A stretch of DNA of 64,000 nt from assembly GCF_030159255.1 (NCBI RefSeq), contig NZ_BSCT01000040.1:1-64000 (forward strand), in the 5' to 3' direction. The stretch is from Bradyrhizobium sp. SSBR45G (lineage in GTDB: Bacteria > Pseudomonadota > Alphaproteobacteria > Rhizobiales > Xanthobacteraceae). The notes beneath the pieces were generated by a model. It was not told the origin of the DNA, ran no database searches, and saw only the letters and a list, made by a program, of their open reading frames with translations. Within the stretch, counting starts at the first letter, position 1. The number at the start of each line of letters is the position of its first letter. Of the stretch, positions 35,058 through 43,864 are shown one piece after another. Both the position numbers and the translations under genes were made by a program.

Positions 35058-35939
35058 ATGAGCGACGACCTTCATACCATCAGTGCGGGCGGCATCAGTG
35101 CGACGGTCAAGGCTGTCGGCGCCGAGCTGTGCTCCCTCACGGCGGCAAATGGGTTGGAGCTGCTCTGGCAGGCGGGCGAGGTCTGGCCGCGTCATGCGCC
35201 CTGGCTGTTTCCGATCGTCGGCCGGCTCAAGGACGACCAGCTGCATCATCGCGGCCGGACCTATCCGATGACGCAGCACGGTTTTGCTCGCGACCTGCGC
35301 TTCACGTGGCTGGAGCGGAGTGCCGAGGCCTGCGTGCTTGAGCTGACGGACGACGACACGACGCGGGCGCGCTATCCGTTCGCATTCCGCCTCGGATTGA
35401 CCTACCGCATCACGGCGAATGCGCTGGAGACGGCGGTCGAGATCGCCAACCCCGGCGCAGAGGTGCTACCCGCCTCGTTCGGTGCTCATCCCGCCTTCAA
35501 CTGGCCGCTGCTACCGGGACAGCCGAAGGAGAGCTACCGGCTGATCTTTGCAGAGCCGGAGCTGGCGCCGATCCGTCGTCTGAGCGGTGGCCTGTTGCGT
35601 GCGCGGCCGGAGCCCTCGCCGATCGCGGGGCCTGTTCTTCAATTGAACGAACGTCTGTTCGATAACGATGCCGTGATTCTCGACCAGCCTGCCAGCCGTT
35701 CGGTTCGTCTTGTCGGAACGAAGGGACCAGCGCTGGAATTGGCCTGGGACAATTTTCGTCAGCTGGGCATCTGGTCGAAGCCAGGTGGTGCGCCGTTCCT
35801 GTGTATCGAGCCCTGGCGCGGCTTTGCGAGCCCGCTCGATTTCGACGCCGAGTTCGCGGCCAAGCCTGGGATAATGCATATCGCGCCGGGAGCCGCCGAG
35901 ACGCTGCGCTGCCGCATCGGGATCGAGTCATCAAATTAG
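35058..35939 (+). CDS. Aldose 1-epimerase (mutarotase)-family protein
   Basis: A 293-residue protein of the galactose-mutarotase-like fold, closest to the LacX/YeaD-type branch. Family features are ELLWQAGEVWPRHAPWLFPIVGRL near residues 35-58, the QHGFARDL motif carrying a catalytic-type His near residue 74, and SFGAHPAFNWPL with a second His near residue 142. No signal peptide. It is 77 bases after the permease gene and may be co-transcribed. It may act on a sugar that the RbsABC-type importer brings in, which would conflict with the lactam theme of the upstream genes. Confidence 0.82.
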   Translation: MSDDLHTISAGGISATVKAVGAELCSLTAANGLELLWQAGEVWPRHAPWLFPIVGRLKDDQLHHRGRTYPMTQHGFARDLRFTWLERSAEACVLELTDDDTTRARYPFAFRLGLTYRITANALETAVEIANPGAEVLPASFGAHPAFNWPLLPGQPKESYRLIFAEPELAPIRRLSGGLLRARPEPSPIAGPVLQLNERLFDNDAVILDQPASRSVRLVGTKGPALELAWDNFRQLGIWSKPGGAPFLCIEPWRGFASPLDFDAEFAAKPGIMHIAPGAAETLRCRIGIESSN

Positions 35940-36251
35940 TATGACTTATCTCGTAGCGCCCATTTGCGTGCACAGTGGTAACCGTGACTCGCAGTTTTAG
36001 GCCTGGAAAAGGCGGCACCGTGTCCTACATGAGAGACGCGGGCGGAACTTTGGATATGATGCGTCGAACGGCCGGCAGATCTGAAGCTTTTTATCCAGAC
36101 TGATAACGGTCGATCAACGAACATCATGACGCAAAGAGCGAGGTCAGGCGCGCGGCAGTCCATGTCGCGATGCGATCTCGAAATCAGTTGCGCACAGGGA
36201 TCTCGCAGCAGGGGCGCGTCATTGGCGTGACGCGGGAAGACGGAGGACGGG
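35940..36251. other. Gene-free stretch, nothing recognisable
   Basis: About 310 bases between the epimerase-type gene and a small secreted protein. Base composition is slightly less GC-rich than the flanks. An open frame on the minus strand across it gives a protein with no recognisable features and no ribosome site. I see no hairpin or repeat worth naming. Confidence 0.4.
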
Positions 36252-36671
36252 ATGGTGTTGAGAGCGTTCGTCGGCACGATTGCGTGCGCAGCGTTGCTCG
36301 TGGGCACCGAAGCCATTGCGGGTGCCTATCAGCCGGGTGAGTTTTTCAGGCTTGATCTGTCGAGGGCCGTTCTGGCGCCCGAGCCGCTCGGACCCGAGGC
36401 TCATTTTGAGCCGATGCCCATCGAGGCCAAGACCGATCGGCCGGCGGTTGCCTCCCGATCTGCGATCGACCCCGATGTGAGCTCCGCCATCCCGCGTGCG
36501 CGCGTCACGCGGCGGGAGCGAGCTGCGACCGTGGCAGAGCGGCCCCGTGGTGCCGCTCGCGCCCGGCTTGCTCACCGGCGCAGCAATCTCATGGATGCGC
36601 AGGCGATGGACACGCGCATCCAGACCTGGCCGTGCCGGCCCGGCAGCGGCGGCATCTGCAAGTGGCGCTGA
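36252..36671 (+). CDS. Small exported protein, function unknown
   Basis: A 139-residue protein with a signal peptide over about residues 1-23 (cleavage after AIA). The mature part is Pro/Arg-rich, with FFRLDLSRAVLAPEPLGP near the start and a C-terminal segment containing two Cys (TWPCRPGSGGICKW). This short final motif looks conserved in similar Bradyrhizobium proteins as I remember them. GGAGGA is found about ten bases before the ATG. The role is unknown; it is probably periplasmic. Confidence 0.6.
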   Translation: MVLRAFVGTIACAALLVGTEAIAGAYQPGEFFRLDLSRAVLAPEPLGPEAHFEPMPIEAKTDRPAVASRSAIDPDVSSAIPRARVTRRERAATVAERPRGAARARLAHRRSNLMDAQAMDTRIQTWPCRPGSGGICKWR

Positions 36672-36864
36672 GCGCGTCGGCCGCGACCGCTTGGGCCGTA
36701 ATTGGAACCAACCTCCCGACATGTTGATTGCAGTCGCCTGACCGCTTGCTTGAACTCGCAAGTGCGGCGCAGGCAATCTGAGCTGATCCCGCCAAGGTCT
36801 TGATGTTCCGAGGCTGCCGCCAGCGCTTGTCCGGCCACCGGCCCGCGCGTCTCCAGGAGAAATC

Positions 36865-37686
36865 ATGAACGTCATCGAAACTCAGGGCATCCGTCTGCCC
36901 AAGCTCGGGCTCGGCACCTACCGCATGCAGGGCACCGTGTGCCGCGAGGCGGTCGAGCGCGCGCTCGCGCTGGGATATCGCCATATCGACACCGCCGAGA
37001 TGTACGCGAACGAGGATGCGATCGGCGCCGCGTTGGCGGCCGCTGCGGTCCCGCGGGCGGAATTGCACGTCACCACAAAGGTCTGGCCGGAGAACCTTGC
37101 GCCGGACGCGATCCGGCGCGCGTTCGAGACGAGCTTGAAGAAGCTGCGGCTGGACTTCGTCGACCTCTATCTCATCCACTGGCCGGCCAAGGGAATGAAC
37201 CTGCCGGCTGCGCTCGAGACGCTGATGGCACTGAAGGCGGAGGGACGCACGCGCGCGATCGGCGTCGCCAATTTCACGGTCGCGCTGTTGAAGCAGGCGG
37301 TCGAGGAGATCCAGGCCCCGATCGCCTGCAATCAGGTCGAGTACCACGTGATGCTCGATCAGTCGAAGCTGATGGCCTACATGGCGAGCCGGTCGATTCC
37401 GCTGGTCGCCTATTGCCCGCTGGCGCAGGGGCGGGCAGCCGCCGACGAGACACTCGCCGCGATCGGCCGGAAGCATGGTGCGAGCGCCGCGCAAGTGGCG
37501 TTGAAATGGCTGTTGGACCAGGATCGCGTGGCGGCCATCCCGAAGGCTGCGCGCGGGGAGAGCCAGCAGGCGAACTGGGACGCGATGAAGCTTCCACTGG
37601 ATGACGAGGACCGCGCGGCGATTGCGGCGCTTCCCAAGGACAAGCGCTTCGTCAATCCCGGCTTCGCCCCGGACTGGGATCGCTGA
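36865..37686 (+). CDS. Aldo/keto reductase (2,5-diketo-gluconate reductase type)
   Basis: A 273-residue NADPH-dependent aldo/keto reductase. The catalytic tetrad is D42, Y47, K72 and H105 (motifs HIDTAEMYANE, VTTKVWPEN and YLIHWP). The C-terminal cofactor motif AAIPKAARGESQQANWDA is present. Length and motifs fit the AKR5/DkgB group, which reduces small ketones and aldehydes such as methylglyoxal or diketogluconate. AGGAGA precedes the ATG at 36865. It stands as a single gene followed by a clear terminator. Confidence 0.9.
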   Translation: MNVIETQGIRLPKLGLGTYRMQGTVCREAVERALALGYRHIDTAEMYANEDAIGAALAAAAVPRAELHVTTKVWPENLAPDAIRRAFETSLKKLRLDFVDLYLIHWPAKGMNLPAALETLMALKAEGRTRAIGVANFTVALLKQAVEEIQAPIACNQVEYHVMLDQSKLMAYMASRSIPLVAYCPLAQGRAAADETLAAIGRKHGASAAQVALKWLLDQDRVAAIPKAARGESQQANWDAMKLPLDDEDRAAIAALPKDKRFVNPGFAPDWDR

Positions 37687-37719
37687 AGATCTTTCGACAA
37701 TGCGTTCTGGTCGCAGAAG

Positions 37720-37741
37720 AATGGCCCCTTTCGGGGCCATT
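37720..37741. terminator. Rho-independent terminator shared by convergent genes
   Basis: AATGGCCCC (37720-37728), loop TTTC, and GGGGCCATT (37733-37741) form a perfect nine-pair stem followed by TCC-ATAT on the plus strand and by TCTTCTG on the minus strand. It lies 34 bases after the reductase stop and 23 bases from the stop of the convergent His-rich gene. Confidence 0.7.
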
Positions 37742-37763
37742 TCCATATCTGCTGCTGCGGATA

Positions 37764-37970
37764 TCAGCGGCGCTTGATGATCACGGTGCGATCGTGGTGA
37801 CGGTGATACGGCCTCATCTCCCGATGCATGCGGTATTCGGCGCGCGAGCGATCAAAGCCGTGATGATGATGACCACCGCGCTTGATGATCACGGTTTCGG
37901 CGCTGGCGATCGACGGCGCCGCGAGTGCGACGATCGTCAGAGAGGCGAGTGCAAGAGCGAGCTTCTTCAT
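37764..37970 (-). CDS. Small exported His/Arg-rich protein
   Basis: A 68-residue precursor. Residues 1-24 form a signal peptide (KKLALALASL core, cleavage after SAE or ASA). The mature 44 residues are highly basic with HHHH and HRHH clusters and the segment TVIIKR repeated near both ends of the mature chain. GGAGGACACC precedes the ATG. A perfect-spacing EcfG-type promoter motif lies 30 bases upstream. Metal binding is suggested by the histidines but not proven. Confidence 0.7.
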   Translation of the reverse strand: MKKLALALASLTIVALAAPSIASAETVIIKRGGHHHHGFDRSRAEYRMHREMRPYHRHHDRTVIIKRR

Positions 37971-37999
37971 GGTGTCCTCCAGGGTGATTGCGCGAGGTC

Positions 38000-38024
38000 A
38001 ACTTGAAGTGTGCAAGAACGTTCC
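38000..38024 (-). promoter_or_regulatory. EcfG-type promoter of the His-rich small protein gene
   Basis: On the minus strand GGAAC (38024-38020) and GTT (38002-38000) are separated by 17 bases, matching the alphaproteobacterial general-stress promoter apart from A instead of C before GTT. The start codon follows 30 bases further on. Confidence 0.5.
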
Positions 38025-38109
38025 GCAGGAACTTCTGCGAAGTTACTGAACGAGCATTCAGATTCGCCCGCGTCCTTGCCGGATGCGGACAGCCGCGTGG
38101 AGCGCGCCC

Positions 38110-38559
38110 TCAGTCGCACCGGCTCAATTGCGGTGTCGGCTTGCCGTTCGCCACGAAGCGGCCGTCGCGAATGGTGTAGCTGCCGTCCTCGCCGCGATTG
38201 AATGCCGAGCGGATGCCGCCGTCCGGCGTCTTGACGATGCCGTTCTCACGCGTCTGGCGCGCCCTCGGCAGCACGATCGAGAGCACTAGGGTCTGATCGG
38301 GCTCGACGCGTGCGCTCGCGACCTCGTTGATGTCAGACGGATCGTGGTCGCGGCGATAGATCAGGTTGCCGTCCGGCGTGACCTCGTAGGAGATGATGGT
38401 GCCGCGTCCTTTGACCGGCGGCGCTTCGCAGTCCAAGGCCCAGGTTCCGATCAGCCCCCAGGCCCGCGCCACGTCGACGGTGTCGTCAGCCGAAGCGGCA
38501 GATGCGAACGACGAGGCGAGCAGGGTGATCGCGAGCAGGCGATGGCGAATCGAGGTCAT
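38110..38559 (-). CDS. Exported protein of unknown function, lipocalin-like size
   Basis: A 149-residue protein with a signal peptide over about residues 1-24 (cleavage after ASA). The mature part, beginning with WGLIGTWALDCEAPP, has two Cys (one in the DCEAPP segment, one in the final SRCD) that could form a disulfide. The motif GTWALDC near the N-terminus and alternating hydrophobic residues suggest a small beta-barrel. The ATG at 38559 was chosen because it gives a clean signal peptide; longer frames to 39012 are shadows of the amidohydrolase gene. Divergent from that gene. Confidence 0.7.
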   Translation of the reverse strand: MTSIRHRLLAITLLASSFASAASADDTVDVARAWGLIGTWALDCEAPPVKGRGTIISYEVTPDGNLIYRRDHDPSDINEVASARVEPDQTLVLSIVLPRARQTRENGIVKTPDGGIRSAFNRGEDGSYTIRDGRFVANGKPTPQLSRCD

Positions 38560-38737
38560 GCGGTCTCGCGGGAATGGCTGCGGCGCCATTTTAATGCGCT
38601 GCGTTGTCAGTGCAACGCCAGAGGTGCGATCTCGACGCCGGCCTGGCGCTTCGCTCAATCCGGTCCGCCGGTCTTGCCGGATCGGCAGACAAGGCGCATG
38701 CTGGCCGCAACAACAAACAAGACCTGGGGAGCGAAAC

Positions 38738-40018
38738 ATGTCCGCGCTGTCGCGTCGTGATGTCCTGCTGTCTGCCGGAGCGGCCGCGGCGGCCGCATTG
38801 TCGAGCTCCGCCCGTGCCGCGATGGGGCCGGCCGACAAGTTCGATCTGGTCATCAGGGGAGGCGACGTCATCGATCCCAGCCAGTCCCTGCGCGGCCGGC
38901 GCGACATCGGCATCCGCTGGGGTGTGATCGAGGCGATCGAAGCGGAGATCCCTGCCGAGCGGGCGCTGAGGTCGATCGACGCTACAGGCCGGCTGGTGAC
39001 GCCGGGCCTCATCGACCTGCACAGCCATGTCTATCCCTACGGCTCGGCGATCGGGATCCCGCCGGACGAACTGGTGCAATTCCAGGGCACCACGACGGTG
39101 GTCTCGGCGGGCGATGCGGGCGTCAACAATCTGGCGGCGCTGCGCCGTTTTATCGTCGCCCAGTCGCGGGCCCGCATCTACGCCTTCGTGCACATCGCCA
39201 ACAATGGCCTGTCGGCGTTTCCGGTTGCCGAGCTCTACAACATCGACAATGCCCAGATGGAAGCCTGCGCGATGGCGCTGGCCGAGAATCCGGACTTCCT
39301 GCTCGGGGTCAAGGTGCGGATGTCGGAGAACGTGATCTTCAAGCATGGCCTCGAGCCGCTCAGGCGCGGCATCAAGGCCTGCGAGATGTGCGGCTGGCCG
39401 GCGCGGATGATGGTGCATATCGGCGGGGTCGAGACCGGCGGGCTGATGTCCGAGATCCTGGACCTGCTGAGGCCGGGCGACATCCTCACCCATGCCTATT
39501 CCGGCGCGCCGAACATCGGCGGCGCCTTCACCAACATCGTCCAGGACGGCAAGCTGCTGCCGGCGGCGCTTGCCGCCAAGCAGCGCGGCGTGATCTTCGA
39601 CGTCGGTCATGGCGGCGGCAGCTTCGACTACACCGTCGCCGAGGTCGCGATCCCCGCCGGCTGCGGCCCGGATACCATTTCCTCGGACATTCACGTGTTC
39701 TCCGGCAACTCCCCGGGAATGCCGTTCCTGCCCAACGTGATGGGCAAGTTCCTGGCGATGGGGTTCTCGCTGGAGCAGGTGGTCAGCATGACGACCTCCG
39801 CGCCGGCCAAGATCATCGGCCGCGCGCCGAAGATCGGCACCCTGCAGGTCGGCGCGCCGGCCGATGTCGCGATCATGGATCTGGTCGAAGGACCCGTCAG
39901 CTTCGTCGATACCCGCGGCAACAAGCGTGACGGCAAGCTGCAGCTGAAGCCGGTGCAGACCGTGATCAATGGCGTGCCCTTCGGGCGGCCCTATCAGTCG
40001 CCCTTTGCGGTGCGCTGA
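38738..40018 (+). CDS. Amidohydrolase/deacetylase-family metallohydrolase, Tat-exported
   Basis: A 426-residue metal-dependent amidohydrolase. The N-terminus has a twin-arginine signal (SRRDVLLSAG, then an Ala-rich core and SARA). Metal ligands are in GLIDLHSHVYP near residue 93, with further His residues in MVHIGG and THAYSG segments and Asp in ISSDIHVFSG. It resembles the EF0837-type amidohydrolase/deacetylases, which act on acylated amino acids or similar amides. GGGGAG precedes the ATG at 38738. Periplasmic location is inferred from the signal. It converges on the aminotransferase gene with eleven bases between stops. Confidence 0.85.
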   Translation: MSALSRRDVLLSAGAAAAAALSSSARAAMGPADKFDLVIRGGDVIDPSQSLRGRRDIGIRWGVIEAIEAEIPAERALRSIDATGRLVTPGLIDLHSHVYPYGSAIGIPPDELVQFQGTTTVVSAGDAGVNNLAALRRFIVAQSRARIYAFVHIANNGLSAFPVAELYNIDNAQMEACAMALAENPDFLLGVKVRMSENVIFKHGLEPLRRGIKACEMCGWPARMMVHIGGVETGGLMSEILDLLRPGDILTHAYSGAPNIGGAFTNIVQDGKLLPAALAAKQRGVIFDVGHGGGSFDYTVAEVAIPAGCGPDTISSDIHVFSGNSPGMPFLPNVMGKFLAMGFSLEQVVSMTTSAPAKIIGRAPKIGTLQVGAPADVAIMDLVEGPVSFVDTRGNKRDGKLQLKPVQTVINGVPFGRPYQSPFAVR

Positions 40019-40029
40019 GCAGCGCCGCG

Positions 40030-41268
40030 TCACTCCCGCGCGCTGGTCCGCTCCCTATTCGCGGAACGCAGCGGCACGCCGAACTCTTCGCGGCACACAT
40101 CGGCAAGAATGGCGATGCCCTCGCGGATCTCCTGATGCGAGGGGCTGGCGAAGCAGAGCCGCAGGCGGCTTCGCGCATGCGCGGCGTTGGTCGACCATTC
40201 TGGCCCCGGATTGATCGACACGCCACGCTTCAGCGCGGCCTGCGACAGCTTCATGGCGTCGACCTGGTCCGGCAGCTTGACCCAGAGAAAGATCCCGCCC
40301 TTGGGCGGCGCGAACTCGGCGGCGGTGCCGAACTCGACATCGAGCGCCTCGATCAGAGTGTCCAGCTTGGCGCGCAGCCCTCGGACGAGCTGCGGCACGT
40401 GGGTGGCGAAATGCGGCTTGCAGTATTCTGCCAGCACCATCTGCTCGAGGGCGCCGGAGCCGGCGTCGGTTTTCAGCGCCAGCAGCACCGACATGATGCT
40501 CCAGGGGGCGACCAGGAAGCCGACCCGCAGCGCAGGTGCGACCGATTTCGAGAACGAACCGAGATGGATCACGCTTCCATGGTCGGACATGCCGTGGATG
40601 GCGCGTGGACGCTTGCCGTCCCAGATCAGGTCGGCATAGCAGTCGTCCTCGAACACCGGGACGCCATAGGCCCGTGACAGCCACAGCAGCTCGGCCCGGC
40701 GGTTCTCCGGCATGATGGTGCCGGTCGGGTTCTGCACTGTCGGAATGGTATAGATGTATTTCGGCCGGATGCCGCGGTCCTTGAGATCGGCCAGCACCGC
40801 AGCCAGCACATCCGTTCGCATGCCGTCCTGGTCGAGCGGGACGCCGATCGGCTTGACGCCGAGCCGCGCCAGTCGCGTCAGCGTGCCCTGGTAATTGTCC
40901 TGCTCGACGATGACGCTATCGCCCGGCGCCAGCAGGGCCTGGTTGACGAGGTCCAGCCCCTGCAGCGAGCCGGAGAGGATCATGATGTCGTCGGCGCGCG
41001 CCGACATGCCCGCATCACGGGTCAGTTTGGCAGCCAGGAAATCCCGCAGCGGCCGATAGCCCTGCGGTCCATGGGCGAGCCCGTAGGTCGCAAGCGCGCG
41101 ACCTTCGCGCGCGAGCACGGCGTCGGCGGCCGCCCGCAGGTCATCCAGCGGGACGGCATCGGCATCGTTGTTACCGCCGACGAAGCTGTATTTCGCAAGT
41201 CCCGTCCAGCGGCCCGCCGGGGGCGGCAGACCAGCAGCAAGGAGCGGTGCAAAATCGAATGCGGCCAT
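40030..41268 (-). CDS. Class I/II PLP-dependent aminotransferase (2-aminoadipate aminotransferase-like)
   Basis: A 412-residue fold-type I aminotransferase without the DNA-binding domain of MocR proteins. The PLP lysine is K241 in GSFSKS; N180 in PTVQNPTG and D208/Y211 in FEDDCYADL are other cofactor contacts. Close relatives include LysN-type 2-aminoadipate aminotransferases and multifunctional aromatic aminotransferases. 2-Aminoadipate would link the ALDH7 dehydrogenase at 469 to glutaryl-CoA dehydrogenase at 42585 through 2-oxoadipate. The substrate is inferred. Confidence 0.82.
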   Translation of the reverse strand: MAAFDFAPLLAAGLPPPAGRWTGLAKYSFVGGNNDADAVPLDDLRAAADAVLAREGRALATYGLAHGPQGYRPLRDFLAAKLTRDAGMSARADDIMILSGSLQGLDLVNQALLAPGDSVIVEQDNYQGTLTRLARLGVKPIGVPLDQDGMRTDVLAAVLADLKDRGIRPKYIYTIPTVQNPTGTIMPENRRAELLWLSRAYGVPVFEDDCYADLIWDGKRPRAIHGMSDHGSVIHLGSFSKSVAPALRVGFLVAPWSIMSVLLALKTDAGSGALEQMVLAEYCKPHFATHVPQLVRGLRAKLDTLIEALDVEFGTAAEFAPPKGGIFLWVKLPDQVDAMKLSQAALKRGVSINPGPEWSTNAAHARSRLRLCFASPSHQEIREGIAILADVCREEFGVPLRSANRERTSARE

Positions 41269-41443
41269 GAGGCACGCCTCCCTTGTTCTCGATTTCGCGC
41301 GACTTTAAACAGATACCAGGGCGCTTGTCGTGACAGGACAGGTCCTTTTTCCGGGGAAGGCGACCCTTGAGCGGCGGTTCCGCTGCACTGGCGCGCGCCC
41401 GAGATCCCGGCTAAAGCACCCCGGAAAAGCAGCGAGACTTGCA

Positions 41444-42520
41444 ATGGCCGACTCGATCCAGGAAGTTCTGTACGCCTTCGCCCAGGGCGAGATGGTCGTC
41501 GTGACCGATGACGACGACCGCGAGGGGGAAGGCGATCTCATCGTGGCCGCCTCGCTCTGCACGCCCGACAAGATGGCCTTCATCATCCGCCATACCTCGG
41601 GCATCGTCTGCGCCCCGATTACGGCCGACGATGCGCGGCGGCTGCGGCTCGATCCGATGGTCGCCCACAACGATTCCAATCACACCACCGCGTTCACCGT
41701 CTCGATCGACTACAAGCCCGACGGCGGCACCGGCATCTCTGCCGAGGAACGCGCGTCCTGCTGCCGCGCCCTTGCCAATCCGAATGCCGGCGCCAGCGAC
41801 TTCGCGCGCCCCGGCCACATCTTCCCGCTGATCGCGCGCGACGGCGGCGTGCTGCTGCGCTCGGGTCACACCGAGGCCGCGGTCGATCTGTGCAAGCTCT
41901 CGGGGTTGCCGCCGGTCGGCGTCATCTCGGAGTTGATGAACGATGACGGCACGGTGATGAAGGGCGAGCAGGTGGTCCGCTTCGCCGCGACCCACAATCT
42001 CAAGCACGTCACCATCGCCGATCTGATCTCCTACCGCCAGGCGCGCGAGAAGCTGATCGAGCGGGTGTCCACCTTCACGACCGAGAGCCCGATCGGACCG
42101 CTGCAGGGCTTTGCCTACCGCTCGCCATTCGATCCGATCACCCATGCCGCCTTCGTCTATAACGGCATCGGCGATGGCAAGAACGTGCTGACGCGTCTGC
42201 ACAAGCCCAACATCGTGAAGGATCTGATCGCGGGTCCGCAGCGTATTCAGGCTGTGCTGCAGCACTTCAAGAAAGCAGGCCGGGGTGTGCTCATCTATCT
42301 GCGTGACGGCGCGGCCGGCGTGCCGGTCGAGCCGGTCGAAGAGCCGCATACCGCGGAGGCAGACCGCCATCGTCAGTGGCGCGAGGTCGGCGTCGGTGCG
42401 CAGATCCTGCGCGATCTCGGCGTGACGTCGATCCGGAACCTGACCTCGTCGGTCCATGACTATAAGGGCCTGTCGGGTTTCGGCATCGAGATCGTCGCCA
42501 ACGAGCGGCTTGAAGGCTGA
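41444..42520 (+). CDS. ribB: 3,4-dihydroxy-2-butanone-4-phosphate synthase with degenerate GTP cyclohydrolase II-like domain
   Basis: A 358-residue protein. Residues 1 to about 205 are RibB, converting ribulose 5-phosphate to the four-carbon precursor of riboflavin; the metal/substrate loop DDDDREGEGDLI (about 22-33) and RPGHIFPL near 120 are intact. Residues about 210-358 align with GTP cyclohydrolase II, but the three zinc-binding Cys of that enzyme are absent: where HSEC and RCDC motifs belong, the chain reads RLHKPNIVKDL and onwards. So only the RibB activity is expected; a separate ribA must exist elsewhere. The ATG at 41444 gives the standard start. No FMN riboswitch is visible upstream. 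Confidence 0.88.
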   Translation: MADSIQEVLYAFAQGEMVVVTDDDDREGEGDLIVAASLCTPDKMAFIIRHTSGIVCAPITADDARRLRLDPMVAHNDSNHTTAFTVSIDYKPDGGTGISAEERASCCRALANPNAGASDFARPGHIFPLIARDGGVLLRSGHTEAAVDLCKLSGLPPVGVISELMNDDGTVMKGEQVVRFAATHNLKHVTIADLISYRQAREKLIERVSTFTTESPIGPLQGFAYRSPFDPITHAAFVYNGIGDGKNVLTRLHKPNIVKDLIAGPQRIQAVLQHFKKAGRGVLIYLRDGAAGVPVEPVEEPHTAEADRHRQWREVGVGAQILRDLGVTSIRNLTSSVHDYKGLSGFGIEIVANERLEG

Positions 42521-42584
42521 ACCTCCAGGATTTAACCTCTAGACGGCTGTGCCCTGCGCGCAGCGAGATGCGAAAGGACCATTC

Positions 42585-43799
42585 ATGAGCGCGCGCCCTC
42601 AGGCAAAGGACAAGCCGGCCCAGTCGAGCTTCCAGTGGGACGATCCCTTCCTGCTGGACGATCAGCTGACCGAGGACGAGCGCATGGTGCGCGACACCGC
42701 GCGCGCCTATGCCCAGGACAAGCTGCTGCCGCGCGTGACCAAGGCCTATCTCGAAGAGAAGACCGATCGCGAGATCTTCAACGAGATGGGTGAGCTCGGC
42801 CTGATCGGCATCACGCTGCCGGAGGACTATGGCTGCGCCAATGCGAGCTACGTCGCCTATGGCCTCGTGGCGCGCGAGATCGAGCGCGTCGATTCCGGCT
42901 ACCGCTCGATGAACTCGGTGCAGTCGTCGCTGGTGATGTATCCGATCTATGCCTACGGCGACGAGAACCAGCGCAAGAAATATCTGCCGAAGCTCGCCAG
43001 CGGAGAATGGGTCGGCTGTTTCGGCCTGACCGAGCCTGACGCCGGCTCCGATCCCGCCGGCATGAAGACCCGCGCGGAAAAGGTCGCCGACGGCTACCGC
43101 CTGACCGGCAGCAAGATGTGGATCTCCAACGCGCCGATCGCCGACGTGTTCGTGGTGTGGGCCAAGTCCGCCGCGCATGACAACCAGATCCGCGGCTTCA
43201 TCCTCGAGAAGGGCATGAAGGGCCTGTCGGCGCCGAAGATCGGCGGCAAGCTGTCCCTGCGCGCCTCGATCACCGGCGAGATCGTGATGGACGGCGTGGT
43301 GGTGCCGGAGGAGGCGCTGCTGCCCAACGTGTCTGGCCTGAAGGGCCCGTTCGGCTGTCTCAACCGCGCGCGCTACGGCATCTCCTGGGGCGTGCTCGGT
43401 GCCGCCGAGGATTGCATGCAGCGCGCCCGCCAGTACACGCTCGACCGCAAGCAGTTCGGCAAGCCGTTGGCTGCGACCCAGCTGGTGCAGAAGAAGCTCG
43501 CCGACATGGAAACCGAGATCGCGCTCGGGCTGCAGGCCTCGCTTCGCGTCGGTCGGCTGATGGATGAAGGCAAGATGGCGCCGGAGATGATCTCGATCGT
43601 CAAGCGCAACAATTGCGGCAAGGCGCTCGACATCGCCCGCGTCGCCCGTGACATGCATGGCGGCAACGGCATCCAGATCGAGTATCACGTGATGCGCCAC
43701 GCCGCGAACCTCGAGACGGTGAACACCTACGAGGGCACGCATGATGTCCATGCGCTGATCCTCGGCCGTGCCATCACCGGCATCCAGGCGTTCTTCTAG
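42585..43799 (+). CDS. gcdH: Glutaryl-CoA dehydrogenase
   Basis: A 404-residue FAD-dependent acyl-CoA dehydrogenase that oxidises and decarboxylates glutaryl-CoA to crotonyl-CoA. Diagnostic features are SVQSSLVMYPI near residue 110, GCFGLTEPDAGSDP near residue 145 for FAD/substrate, and the catalytic base E383 in TYEGTHDVHALILGR. The ATG at 42585 follows AAAGGA. Glutaryl-CoA is the meeting point of lysine and, in Azorhizobium, nicotinate degradation; both routes have other candidate genes in this window, but gcdH is not in their operons. Confidence 0.9.
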   Translation: MSARPQAKDKPAQSSFQWDDPFLLDDQLTEDERMVRDTARAYAQDKLLPRVTKAYLEEKTDREIFNEMGELGLIGITLPEDYGCANASYVAYGLVAREIERVDSGYRSMNSVQSSLVMYPIYAYGDENQRKKYLPKLASGEWVGCFGLTEPDAGSDPAGMKTRAEKVADGYRLTGSKMWISNAPIADVFVVWAKSAAHDNQIRGFILEKGMKGLSAPKIGGKLSLRASITGEIVMDGVVVPEEALLPNVSGLKGPFGCLNRARYGISWGVLGAAEDCMQRARQYTLDRKQFGKPLAATQLVQKKLADMETEIALGLQASLRVGRLMDEGKMAPEMISIVKRNNCGKALDIARVARDMHGGNGIQIEYHVMRHAANLETVNTYEGTHDVHALILGRAITGIQAFF

Positions 43800-43864
43800 T
43801 CGCCGTGCCAGATGAGCGCTTGCCTCATCTCGCGATGTCAGAGGTCGTTGTTGTGCCCACTGTT

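Noticed and set aside
35936..36316. 126-codon minus-strand open frame in the gap after the epimerase-type gene
   Set aside because: No ribosome site, no recognisable motif and it would overlap the start of the small exported protein gene on the opposite strand.
41269..41443. Possible FMN riboswitch upstream of ribB
   Set aside because: The conserved FMN-element strings (for example the AGGG...CCCNACCGGCGGT pattern) are not present; only general GC-rich hairpins are seen.
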